This document shows positions 35,011 to 42,681 of a DNA stretch of 64,000 nucleotides, in pieces. This stretch comes from Microbacterium proteolyticum. Lineage in GTDB: Bacteria > Actinomycetota > Actinomycetes > Actinomycetales > Microbacteriaceae. The DNA is taken from positions 494,227 through 558,226 of the forward strand of contig NZ_JACHXY010000003.1 in the NCBI RefSeq assembly GCF_014192415.1. Reading direction: 5' to 3'. The number at the start of each line of letters is the position of its first letter. Positions within the stretch are counted from its first letter, which is position 1. The position numbers and the translations under genes were made by a program. The notes beneath the pieces are model-generated. The model searched no databases. It was not told where the DNA came from and saw nothing but the letters and a program-made list of their open reading frames with translations.

Positions 35011-35358
35011 TCACCGTGGTGAGGCGGGAAGCGCGACCCACTCGTTGAGGGAGTTCAGCAACGCGTCCCCTCTCACCTGAATGTGTGCGCGATGAGCTTC
35101 TTCTTCTCTGTCGAAGGTGAGAACGACCGTGATTGCCTCCCCAGAGTCCATCGCCTGGAGGTGAGCCGTTGGCGGGCTCACGCCAGCCGCGGTCTCGATT
35201 CCGTCCACGGCAATGGTTGACGGCGTGGGAACCCCGGGAAGCCGGTAGATAAGCGGCACCTCGACGGTGACGTTCCGAAGCGCTGAACCCCGATTCCCGA
35301 GCACGGCGCGCACCCGCGGACCATGCCTGCGAACTCGCAGCAATATTTCCGTTTCCAT
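35011..35358 (-). CDS. Island protein of unknown function, 115 residues
   Basis: Start at ATG 35358 (METEILLRVRRHG); an in-frame start at 35436 would overlap the divergent gene. The sequence is beta-rich (RNVTVEVPLIYRLPGVPTPSTI, ITVVLTFDREEEAHRAHIQV in parts) and resembles an immunoglobulin-like sandwich. No signal peptide. Function unknown; divergent from the recombinase-like gene with 57 bases between them. Confidence 0.45.
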   Translation of the reverse strand: METEILLRVRRHGPRVRAVLGNRGSALRNVTVEVPLIYRLPGVPTPSTIAVDGIETAAGVSPPTAHLQAMDSGEAITVVLTFDREEEAHRAHIQVRGDALLNSLNEWVALPASPR

Positions 35359-35415
35359 CAATCGGAACACCTCGGCACCGCGCATTACCGCCCCCGATGG
35401 GGAGAGGACAATGCC

Positions 35416-36036
35416 GTGGCCGATGCGCTCGAGCAATACATTCCGGACCTAACGGAACACGATTGGGTTCGCGCCCGCGACATCGTCCTCGATGTCGTGC
35501 GAAAGGTCCGCCCGCAGCTGTCGTCCTATACAGACGCAGCCTTAGTCAATGCTGTCGCGCACCACGTGGACTGGTGTGTGTATGTCGCCGGTTTCGACCC
35601 CGATCCGTCCGTGCTGTTCCGCCGTGACGTGATCGGGGCAGCAGTGGCCGCAATGCCAACCTCCCGCACCTCAACAAAGGGGCGACGTCGCTCGATCCTG
35701 TTTCGAGTCGGAGAAATCCTTGGGCGCATCCCGATCCCGTCGCATCTACCGACGTTGGCGGGCGCAACACCGACGACGCCGTACTGGACGACGGAGATCG
35801 ACCGGTACGTGCAAGCGAACCTTGCTGCGGCAGCATCGGCGGGGCACCGCAGTCGAACCGGCGCACCCAGGGGAACAGCTGGCCCAGCGCCTGCCGCAGC
35901 GGATGCACGCGTCGGCGAGATCCTGGACGCGCGGACGCTTCTCGAAGATCTCCGGACGACAGCGCCCACCCGAACAACTTCTCCCGACTTCCCGGGGTGC
36001 ACGACGGTCTGCTCGTGCGCATCGTTAGGTCTCTGA
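35416..36036 (+). CDS. Recombinase/integrase-like N-terminal remnant
   Basis: 206 residues from GTG 35416, with GGGGAGAGG as ribosome site. The N-terminal part (DWVRARDIVLDVVRKVRPQLSS, VNAVAHHVDWCVYVAGFDPD, VLFRRDVIGAAVA, SILFRVGEILG, TPYWTTEIDRYVQANL) resembles the helical N-terminal domain of an actinobacterial tyrosine-recombinase-like family. The catalytic C-terminal domain (R...HxxR...Y) is missing; after about residue 140 the sequence turns Ala/Pro/Thr-rich. It is probably a truncated mobility gene of the island. Confidence 0.45.
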   Translation: MADALEQYIPDLTEHDWVRARDIVLDVVRKVRPQLSSYTDAALVNAVAHHVDWCVYVAGFDPDPSVLFRRDVIGAAVAAMPTSRTSTKGRRRSILFRVGEILGRIPIPSHLPTLAGATPTTPYWTTEIDRYVQANLAAAASAGHRSRTGAPRGTAGPAPAAADARVGEILDARTLLEDLRTTAPTRTTSPDFPGCTTVCSCASLGL

Positions 36037-36195
36037 ACTCGCTCACCCGCGGCGCGCGTCTAGCTGCACGGCGCACCGCCTGCGTGTCAAGTGACGGCTG
36101 TAGTGTTCGCGCGGCGTAGCTCTGGCATCGGGGGGACTGCCCCACGCTGAGAGCACGACGAGGCGGCGGCGTGCCTGCTTGCACACACCGCTCGA

Positions 36196-36256
36196 GTCAG
36201 TACGCTCGGCCTCGGCTTCCAGCCGCTCGCGAAGCGAACCGGCCGAGCGTACTGAC
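36196..36256. repeat. Perfect 16-bp inverted repeat with 29-base loop
   Basis: 36196-36211 (GTCAGTACGCTCGGCC) is the exact reverse complement of 36241-36256. The loop holds a second short stem (GCTTC with GAAGC), so a long cruciform or structured RNA is possible. It lies 160 bases after the recombinase-like remnant and 25 bases before the 24-bp repeat array. Confidence 0.85.
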
Positions 36257-36281
36257 GCGGTAGCCCGCTGATTTGCTCAGA

Positions 36282-36401
36282 AGCTTGTTGACCAGCTCGT
36301 TGGCGAGCTTGTTGACCAGCTCGTTGGCGAGCTTGTTCACCAGCTTGTTGGCGAGCTTGTTCACGAACTTATTCGTCAACTTGTTCACGAACTTATTCAG
36401 A
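36282..36401 (+). repeat. Five 24-bp imperfect tandem repeats
   Basis: Units at 36282, 36306, 36330, 36354 and 36378. The first two are identical (AGCTTGTTGACCAGCTCGTTGGCG); later ones drift towards TTCACGAACTTATT. Each unit is itself a near-doubled 12-mer. On the plus strand it could encode a hydrophobic L/T/S run joined in frame to the next gene; on the minus strand it encodes repeated NKLVNKLANE-like heptads. The array could be iterons, a regulatory array, or coding. Confidence 0.8.
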
Positions 36402-36449
36402 GCGCGAAAGCTGACACAGTTATCCACAGGCCGGCAGCGAGGGGGAGTC
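36402..36449 (+). promoter_or_regulatory. Leader and ribosome site of the AlbA_2/GHKL gene
   Basis: The stretch contains TTATCCACAG (DnaA-box-like, 36420-36429) and GAGGGGGA, four bases before GTG 36450. The DnaA-box resemblance next to a repeat array is noted without further support for an origin. Confidence 0.4.
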
Positions 36450-38276
36450 GTGGAAGCATCGGAAGTCGAGACCATGATCCGCACGCTGCGCGATCAGCGC
36501 GCAGACAACGCGGACGTGGAGGCCAAGGCTAGCCAGACAGAACTATCGAAGTCTGTCAAGGAGACACTGTCCGCCTTCGCGAACACCAAGGGCGGTGTGC
36601 TTCTGCTAGGCGTGGCAGAGACGGACGGCTTCGCCGTTGTCGGGGTCGACAACCCCGCGAAGGTGGCCAGCGACCTCGCTTCGACCTGCGCTGACGCCAT
36701 GGAGCCGCCACTGCGCCCTCACATTGAGCAGATCCGCATCGAGGATAAGTGGGTCGTCGTCGCCGAGATCGAGGAACTCCCCACCGTCGAGAAACCCTGC
36801 TTCGTGAAAACGAAGGGCATGACAAAGGGCTCGTACGTGCGAGTGCACGACGGCGATCAACCACTGTCCACGTACGAGGTGCAGATGCTGATCGGCAACC
36901 GCACACAGCCGGTCTACGACACCGAAGTTGTCTCCGACGCCAACGTGGATGACGCTCTCGATGCGGACCTGACAAGCACATATGTCTCGCGGGTGCGAGC
37001 GCAACGCCCTACAGCCACCCGAGGTCTCACGGACGATCAAGTCCTCATCCAATCGCGGCTAGCTGCGCGGGATGAAGACGTACTACGCCCGACTCTCGCC
37101 GGCCTACTCGCTCTTGGGCGTTACCCACAGCAATACTTCCCGCAGGTCATGCTCACCCTGGTCGTCTATCCGACGACGGACGGCCAGGATCTGGAGACTG
37201 GTGTCCGGTTCGAAGACAACGTCGCACTAGAGGGCCCCATCCCAGTCATGGTTAGGGACGCACTCATCGCCCTCCGCCGGCATATGAGCCGACGAGCGGT
37301 CGTGAACGGGGTCGGCCGCTCAGACGTCTGGGATTACCCCGAAACCGCCCTCCGGGAAGCGGTAGTGAACGCACTCGTCCACCGCGACCTCTCCCCCGCC
37401 GCGCGCGGTACCCAGGTGCAGATTGAGATGTACCCAGACCGGCTCTCCATCCGCAATCCTGGCGGCCTCTACGGGCCCATCTCCGTGGACAAACTGTCGG
37501 AGGCGGGCACCTCGGACGCAGCCGGCATGTCCTCGTCCAGGAACGCGTTCCTGCAACGAGCGTTAGAGGACGTCCAACTGCCCGATGACAACAGAACGGT
37601 GTGCGAGAACCGCGGCTCGGGGATCCGAACGATGCTGGCGTCTCTCCGGGCCGCAGGTATGTCTCCCCCGAGATTCATAGACTCAATCTCGAGCTTTCAT
37701 GTTGTCGTGCCCAAGCACGCGCTGCTGGATAACCCCACGATTAGGTGGATAGCAAGCCTAGGCGCGAACGGCCTCACAGACTCCCAGTGCATTGCGCTCG
37801 CCATGTTGAGGGCAGGAGACACCCTCGACAACGCTCGTTACCGCGCCGCGACGGGTCTGGACTCGAGGGTGGCGACCAACGAGTTGCAGGACCTCGTAGT
37901 CCGCGGCCTCGTCGACCAGCTCGGCACCCGGCGCTGGACCGAATACCGATTGGCCACCGACGATGACACCGAGGCAGCTGAACTGCCCACCCCCGCCAGC
38001 GCCCCGAATGTCGTCGACTTGATCAAGACTGCACTCCGAGAGCAAGACCGGTCACGTCAGGAGCTTCAGGCGATGACCGCCGCGCCGACGCAAAGCGTTG
38101 CACGCGCACTTCGAATGCTCCGCGAGGACGGCTTGGTCAGAATCGTCGGCAACATTCCGTCCCGCAGCCCGAAAGTGAGATATGAGCTCACGCCGGAGGC
38201 GTTCGGCCAAGAACAGCTCGACTTCGGATCCGACGAGACAATCGGTTCCGCTGCCCGCGGCGTTAGTGACGACTGA
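36450..38276 (+). CDS. AlbA_2 / Schlafen-like DNA-binding protein with GHKL-type ATPase region
   Basis: 608 residues from GTG 36450, which has the best ribosome site. An in-frame ATG at 36273 would add 59 residues read through the 24-bp repeats. Residues about 25-130 are an AlbA_2 domain (VKETLSAFANTKGGVLLLGVAE, FVKTKGMTKGSYVRVHDG). About 300-420 is an HATPase_c_4 segment (YPETALREAVVNALVHRDLS, IEMYPDRLSIRNPGGLYG, ENRGSGIRTM). Two winged-helix-like segments follow (RYRAATGLDSRVATNELQDL; SVARALRMLREDGLVRIVG). Such proteins act as transcription regulators or Schlafen-like effectors and are frequent in defence islands. Confidence 0.78.
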   Translation: MEASEVETMIRTLRDQRADNADVEAKASQTELSKSVKETLSAFANTKGGVLLLGVAETDGFAVVGVDNPAKVASDLASTCADAMEPPLRPHIEQIRIEDKWVVVAEIEELPTVEKPCFVKTKGMTKGSYVRVHDGDQPLSTYEVQMLIGNRTQPVYDTEVVSDANVDDALDADLTSTYVSRVRAQRPTATRGLTDDQVLIQSRLAARDEDVLRPTLAGLLALGRYPQQYFPQVMLTLVVYPTTDGQDLETGVRFEDNVALEGPIPVMVRDALIALRRHMSRRAVVNGVGRSDVWDYPETALREAVVNALVHRDLSPAARGTQVQIEMYPDRLSIRNPGGLYGPISVDKLSEAGTSDAAGMSSSRNAFLQRALEDVQLPDDNRTVCENRGSGIRTMLASLRAAGMSPPRFIDSISSFHVVVPKHALLDNPTIRWIASLGANGLTDSQCIALAMLRAGDTLDNARYRAATGLDSRVATNELQDLVVRGLVDQLGTRRWTEYRLATDDDTEAAELPTPASAPNVVDLIKTALREQDRSRQELQAMTAAPTQSVARALRMLREDGLVRIVGNIPSRSPKVRYELTPEAFGQEQLDFGSDETIGSAARGVSDD

Positions 38277-38509
38277 GTGCTCCGCGAGGCCGCGATCTTC
38301 CACCGAGAGTCCTGCGCCGTGACTGGCTCCGCCTCAGACCGAGATTGGTGTGGGCAGCTCGTCGGCTCGCGTGTCCGGGACTGCTGAGAGCGGCGACGCG
38401 GGACAGTTGCACGAGCCAGCGTTCCTGCGAGCGGTGCAGCGCCCGTTCGAGGCCGACTCCGCATCCCCGTTCCAGACGTGCTCACGGGTTCGTCCTTGAG
38501 AGAATGACT
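38277..38509. other. Gap between the AlbA_2 gene and the tRNA-Tyr terminator
   Basis: No convincing gene on either strand; the open frames here lack starts and family similarity. It probably contains the decayed right part of the island. Confidence 0.3.
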
Positions 38510-38540
38510 CAGGCCAGACCCAATTTCTGGGCCTGGCCTG
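38510..38540. terminator. Hairpin terminator near tRNA-Tyr
   Basis: CAGGCCAGACCCA (38510-38522) pairs with TGGGCCTGGCCTG (38528-38540) with one mismatch and a short loop ATTTC. It can serve tRNA-Tyr on the minus strand or the AlbA_2 transcript. Confidence 0.6.
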
Positions 38541-38547
38541 GAGTAAT

Positions 38548-38588
38548 GAGATACGGGGATGATTTCCGCGAGATACGGGGATACCCCA
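38548..38588 (+). repeat. Duplicated GAGATACGGGGAT and right copy of island inverted repeat
   Basis: GAGATACGGGGAT occurs at 38548-38560 and 38570-38582. The second copy extends through ACCCCA to 38588, next to the tRNA-Tyr 3' end, and is the inverted partner (18 of 19) of 25629-25647. This suggests the right boundary of an inserted element. Confidence 0.55.
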
Positions 38589-38673
38589 TGGTGGCGAGTG
38601 AGGGATTCGAACCCCCGAATGCAATGCAGTCTGATTTACAGTCAGATCCCTTTGGCCGCTTGGGTAACTCGCC
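38589..38673 (-). tRNA. tRNA-Tyr (anticodon GTA)
   Basis: A class II tRNA on the minus strand: acceptor GGCGAGT with ACTCGCC, anticodon stem TCTGA/TCAGA with loop CTGTAAA, a long variable arm, T-loop TTCGAAT, and encoded CCA (38589-38591). Its 3' end faces the island, the usual side for integrated elements. Confidence 0.95.
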
Positions 38674-38769
38674 AGATGCGCACCCGCCCGGCTTTCGCAG
38701 TCGACCAGAGGCGCGAGAAACCACTCTACTATCCCCGCAGGGATGCGTCGAACCACGGTGGCGATCCGC

Positions 38770-39270
38770 TCACCGAGAGACTTCGGCGGTGTCCAGCACG
38801 CGCGCGACGAACTCCTCGGTGCGGCGCTTCGTGCCGTCGATCTTGCGGTCCACGCTGGCGCGGATCTCGCTCGGCGCGAGAGGTGCCGCCAGGCGCACCG
38901 TCTCGTGGCACGACATGTCGGCGCAGATGTACGTGCCGATGGTGTCGCCGTGCTCCCCGGCATCCCCGGCCCGGCGGGCGGTGAACAGCGACACCTGATC
39001 GCCCGGCTGCATCGTGTGGCACAGGTTGCACATTGCTGACCGCGCGCGGGACTGCCCCTCGGCGGCGCGCAGCACGACGCCGGTGGGTACGCCCTGATGC
39101 TCGGTCACGATGTAGCCGCGGCCACGGGTGCGAGGGTCGCGCCAAGCGAGGAAGTCGAGGTGGTCCCAGTCGGCCAGCACGAAGTCGTGCGGCAGGGCGA
39201 TGATCCGCAGCTCGTCGGGGGTGGTGTTGACGAACGCGCCCCTGACCTCGTCTTCCGTGAGTGCTCGCAT
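38770..39270 (-). CDS. FBP-domain (EF-G-binding treble-clef) protein
   Basis: 166 residues. N-terminal helical region with PHDFVLADWDHLDFLAWRDP; C-terminal zinc finger with CNLCHT and CADMSCHE cysteines, the treble-clef of the FBP/FusB-like family that binds EF-G in actinobacteria. Translation-factor rescue is the known role in FusB; here it is inferred. Start ATG 39270; TAGACT lies eight bases upstream on the minus strand. It is divergent from the GNAT gene, 38 bases away. Confidence 0.78.
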   Translation of the reverse strand: MRALTEDEVRGAFVNTTPDELRIIALPHDFVLADWDHLDFLAWRDPRTRGRGYIVTEHQGVPTGVVLRAAEGQSRARSAMCNLCHTMQPGDQVSLFTARRAGDAGEHGDTIGTYICADMSCHETVRLAAPLAPSEIRASVDRKIDGTKRRTEEFVARVLDTAEVSR

Positions 39271-39308
39271 GGCATCCGAGTCTACGAGCGTCTGGGTAGG
39301 CTGCGGCA

Positions 39309-39869
39309 ATGGAGCCCTTCGTCCTGCGCACCGCGCGATTGGTCCTCGATCAACCGACGCCCGCCGATGTCGATGACATCGCGCGCTACTGCTCCGACCC
39401 CATCTTCGAGCAATTCCTGACAACCCCCTGGCCATACAAGCGGGCGGATGCCGTGAGCTTCGTCGGCCAGTACGTCACCGCCGGGTGGGCCGAAGATCAA
39501 GAGTGGACGTGGGCCATCCGCGAGGGTGATGGTGCCGCGCTGCTCGGCGTCGTCGGTGTGCGGCTGGAGATGGCGATGCTGGGGTTCTGGCTCGGCGGCG
39601 AGCACCGCGGGCGCGGCATCATGCCCGAAGCCGTCGACGCGGTGGCCGAGGCATTCTTCGAGCGCACCAGCCACCCGACGCTGCACTGGGAGTGCCTCGT
39701 CGGCAACACCGGGTCGCTGCGGGTCGCACAGAAGTGCGGTTTCGGCTTCACCGGCACCGAGCCCGGTCGGGTGCTTGGTCGCAATGGCGAGCGGTCGGCA
39801 TCCTGGACCGGGGTACTCCGCCGCGACGACGACCGCACCCCGATGGACGGCTGGCCCGTTCTCTTCTGA
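39309..39869 (+). CDS. GNAT family N-acetyltransferase (RimJ/RimL-like)
   Basis: 186 residues. Acetyl-CoA binding loop GGEHRGRGIMPEAVDAV (the family's R/Q-x-x-G-x-G/A) and VGNTGSLRVAQKCGFGFTG near the end are typical of the Acetyltransf_3 group that modifies ribosomal proteins or small amines. TAGGCT (39297-39302) is six bases before the ATG, a leaderless start. Substrate unknown. Confidence 0.85.
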   Translation: MEPFVLRTARLVLDQPTPADVDDIARYCSDPIFEQFLTTPWPYKRADAVSFVGQYVTAGWAEDQEWTWAIREGDGAALLGVVGVRLEMAMLGFWLGGEHRGRGIMPEAVDAVAEAFFERTSHPTLHWECLVGNTGSLRVAQKCGFGFTGTEPGRVLGRNGERSASWTGVLRRDDDRTPMDGWPVLF

Positions 39870-39933
39870 CGGAGGGTGCGGAGCCCGCGCAGTCCGGGGC
39901 TGCGCGTCGGAGGCGCTCGAATAGAATCACTGC

Positions 39934-40422
39934 ATGGCTGATTCTTCGTTCGACATCGTGTCCAAGATCGACCGGCAGGAAGCCGACAACGCGCTCAACC
40001 AGGCCCACAAAGAGGTCGAGCAGCGCTACGACTTCAAGGGGACCGACGCCTCCATTGCGTGGAGCGGCGAGTCGATCGTCATCAAGGCGAATTCCGAGGA
40101 GCGCGCCAACGCCGTGCTCGATGTCTTCCAGACCAAGCTGATCAAGCGCGGCATCTCGCTGAAGAGCCTCGACAGCGGCGAGCCGACGCAGAGCGGCAAG
40201 GAGTACCGCATCACCTCCACGTTGAAGGAGGGGATCTCCCAGGATGACGCGAAGAAGATCGGCAAGATCATCCGCGACGAGGGCCCCAAGGGCGTGAAGT
40301 CGCAGATCCAGGGCGACGAGCTGCGCGTGCAGTCCAAGTCGCGCGACGACCTGCAGGAGGTGCAGCGCCTTCTCAAGGCCGCCGACCTCGACGTCGACCT
40401 GCAGTTCACGAACTACCGCTGA
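39934..40422 (+). CDS. YajQ family cyclic di-GMP-binding protein
   Basis: 162 residues, full length. [20 protein letters not shown] and [14 protein letters not shown] are the family signatures, and the end [10 protein letters not shown] is also conserved. Homologues bind nucleotides, c-di-GMP in Xanthomonas. TAGAAT (39922-39927) is six bases before the ATG, a strong leaderless promoter. It is followed at once by two tiny genes. Confidence 0.93.
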   Translation: MADSSFDIVSKIDRQEADNALNQAHKEVEQRYDFKGTDASIAWSGESIVIKANSEERANAVLDVFQTKLIKRGISLKSLDSGEPTQSGKEYRITSTLKEGISQDDAKKIGKIIRDEGPKGVKSQIQGDELRVQSKSRDDLQEVQRLLKAADLDVDLQFTNYR

Positions 40423-40441
40423 GCGACGGCGGGACGATGCC

Positions 40442-40687
40442 ATGGCTGTCCGCGTCGATCTGAACATCTCGCTCGACGGGGTGGCGATGCCCGCCGACCC
40501 CTCACCCGAGAACCCCATGGGCGAAGACTGGGGTCGTCTCGTCGCGGACTATATGGCGACCAGGACGTTCCGCGAGCGCGTCTTCGGCGACACCTCCGGC
40601 GCCGGCACCACCGGACTCGACACCCGCTTCACCGTCACCTCCGAGGTGGCGGAGAGCGGGGTCGTCCACCTCACGTTCGCGCGATGA
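40442..40687 (+). pseudogene. Dihydrofolate reductase-like protein with internal deletion
   Basis: 81 residues. The N-terminal 60 (RVDLNISLDGVAM ... ENPMGEDWGRLV ... FRERVFGDTSGAGTTGLD) match the start of the RibD-C/DHFR-like family, whose members have about 190-200 residues. The last ~18 (SEVAESGVVHLTFAR) match the family's end. The middle with the nucleotide-binding core is missing in frame, so enzyme activity is unlikely. The frame is intact and the stop overlaps the next start (ATGA), so it may still be translated. Confidence 0.6.
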
Positions 40688-40821
40688 GCACGTCGCTCGA
40701 TCCGCTCACCTGCCCGACGTGCGGGGATCCCCTGCGCTTCGAGATCCTCGACGACGAACGCTTCCTCGTCGCCTGGTCATGCGTGAACTGCGGCCTGATC
40801 CGCACGACCGAGCCGGTCTGA
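40684..40821 (+). CDS. Tiny zinc-ribbon protein, 45 residues
   Basis: It begins at the ATG overlapping the upstream stop. Two knuckles, CPTC at residues 9-12 and CVNC near 33-36, are separated by an acidic beta stretch (LRFEILDDERFLVAW). It looks like a single zinc ribbon. Too short to be certain, but the spacing of the four cysteines and the ATGA overlap support it. Confidence 0.62.
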   Translation: MSTSLDPLTCPTCGDPLRFEILDDERFLVAWSCVNCGLIRTTEPV

Positions 40822-40878
40822 CGCCGGCGGTCGGTCCCCCCGATGACCGCTCAGCCCTCGAGGCCGCTGATCAACTGG

Positions 40879-42576
40879 TCACCCCCGCAGCGCGGCATCC
40901 GTCCACTCCACGCACGTGATCTCGCCGCGCGCGACGGCCTCTTCGCGCTGGCGCAGTTCGACGCGGCGGATCTTGCCCGAGATCGTCTTGGGCAGCTCGA
41001 AGAACTCGACGCGCCGCACCCTCTGATACGGAGCGAGTCGCTCGCGCGCGAAACGCAGGATGTCGAGCGCGACCTCTTCGCTCTCCCGGTGCCCTCCGGC
41101 CAGGACGATGTACGCCTTGGGGACGGCGAGCCGCAGCTCATCGGGTGCGGGAACGACCGCCGCCTCGACGACGGCGGGGTGCTCGATGAGGACGCTCTCG
41201 AGCTCGAAGGGGCTGATCTTGTAGTCCGACGCTTTGAAGACGTCGTCGGTGCGACCGATGTACGTGATGCTGCCGGTGTCGTCGCGCCGCGCCACGTCAC
41301 CGGTGTGGAAGAGGCCGTCGGCGAACGCCTCGGCGTTGCGCTCGACGTCACCCACGTACCCCGTCATGAGATTGAGGGGACGGTCGGTGAGGTCGAGGCA
41401 GATCTCGCCCTCGTCGGCAGCTGCGCCGCTCACCGGGTCGATCAGTACCACCGGGCATCCCGGCAGGGGCCGCCCCATCGAGCCCGGCACGACCGGCGCG
41501 CCCGGGGTGTTCGCCACGACCGCGGTCATCTCGGTCTGCCCGTATCCGTCGCGGATGTCGAGACCCCAGGCGCGCTGCACCGAGGCGATCACCTCGGGGT
41601 TCAGCGGCTCCCCGGCCGAGACGACCTCGCGGAGCGCCCCGCGCCGTCCGGTCAGATCGGCCTGGATGAGCATGCGCCACACCGTCGGCGGGGCGCAGAA
41701 CGTCGTCACGCGGTCGGCCTCGAGCTCGGCCAGCAGCCGATCGGCCGAGAAGCGCGTGTAGTTGAGGGCCAGCACCGTCGCCCCCGCGATCCACGGGGCG
41801 AAGAAAAGGCTCCACGCGTGCTTCGCCCACCCGGGCGAGCTGATCGCGAGGTGCACGTCGCCGGGCTCGAGTCCCAGCCAGTACATCGTGCTGAGGTGGC
41901 CGACGGGATACGAGGCGTGCGTGTGCTCGACGAGCTTCGGTTTCGACGTGGTGCCCGAGGTGAAGTAGAGGAGGAGGCGCTCGTCGGCGGTGGTTCCCGG
42001 ATGCCGGGCCGGCTCGGCATCCACCAGGAAGGCGTCGTCGTACGTCGCCCAGCCCGGGTGCGTGCCCGCGACGACGATGCGGCCGAGACCTTCGGGCAGG
42101 TCGCCGAACTTGTCGGCATCCGCCGCGCCGACGATGACGTGCCGGATCTCAGCGCGATCGATGCGGTCGCCGAGGTCGGTGGTGCCGAGCGCGGTGGTGG
42201 TCGGGGCGATGACCCCGCCGAGCTTCATGATCGCCAGCATCGCATCCCAGAGCTCCACCTGGTTGTTCAGCATGAGCAGCACGGTCTCGCCGCGGCGCAC
42301 ACCCCGGGATGCCAGCCACGCGGCGACCTGGTCGGAGCGGCGGGCGAGTTCGTCGAAGGTGCGCTGGTGGTGAGTGCCGTCGTCGTCGACGACGATCAGC
42401 GCGGTCGCGTCGTTGCCGCGTGCCATCGGATCGAACCAGTCGATGGCCCAGTTGAACGGCCCCTCGAATCGCGGCCAGGCGAACGCGGCCGCCCGCTCGG
42501 GGTCGGTCCGCGCGGCGAGCAGTTCGTCACGCGCGGCCCGGTAGCGCTCGGTCGCGGACGCGTCGGTGGGGATCAT
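40879..42576 (-). CDS. Medium-chain acyl-CoA synthetase (AMP-forming)
   Basis: 565 residues. ANL-superfamily motifs: P-loop LYFTSGTTSKPK, DGYGQTEMT, DLFHTGD-like GLFHTGDVARRD, and the C-terminal catalytic lysine in LPKTISGKIRR. The N-terminal PFNWAIDWFDPMA is typical of the ACSM group. It activates a fatty or aromatic acid with ATP and CoA. It stands alone between small zinc-ribbon genes and a LacI gene, so its pathway is open. Confidence 0.88.
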   Translation of the reverse strand: MIPTDASATERYRAARDELLAARTDPERAAAFAWPRFEGPFNWAIDWFDPMARGNDATALIVVDDDGTHHQRTFDELARRSDQVAAWLASRGVRRGETVLLMLNNQVELWDAMLAIMKLGGVIAPTTTALGTTDLGDRIDRAEIRHVIVGAADADKFGDLPEGLGRIVVAGTHPGWATYDDAFLVDAEPARHPGTTADERLLLYFTSGTTSKPKLVEHTHASYPVGHLSTMYWLGLEPGDVHLAISSPGWAKHAWSLFFAPWIAGATVLALNYTRFSADRLLAELEADRVTTFCAPPTVWRMLIQADLTGRRGALREVVSAGEPLNPEVIASVQRAWGLDIRDGYGQTEMTAVVANTPGAPVVPGSMGRPLPGCPVVLIDPVSGAAADEGEICLDLTDRPLNLMTGYVGDVERNAEAFADGLFHTGDVARRDDTGSITYIGRTDDVFKASDYKISPFELESVLIEHPAVVEAAVVPAPDELRLAVPKAYIVLAGGHRESEEVALDILRFARERLAPYQRVRRVEFFELPKTISGKIRRVELRQREEAVARGEITCVEWTDAALRG

Positions 42577-42681
42577 GGGGCTCCTTCGATCGCCGGCACA
42601 CTCGTGCGGACGAAACGACGCTACTCTTTCGGGTTTCGTCCGAAGCGCAGGGTCGCAGCCCAGTCCGGAGTCTTCCGGGCG

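Noticed and set aside
36273..36449. ATG 36273 as start of the AlbA_2 gene
   Set aside because: The N-terminal extension would be a repeat-encoded hydrophobic run; GTG 36450 has a good ribosome site. Kept as an open alternative in the findings.
36197..36484. Minus-strand 95-residue protein with NKLVNKLANE heptads
   Set aside because: It is a translation of the 24-bp repeats, covers the ribosome site of the opposite gene and the big hairpin, and lacks a start signal; noted only as a possibility.
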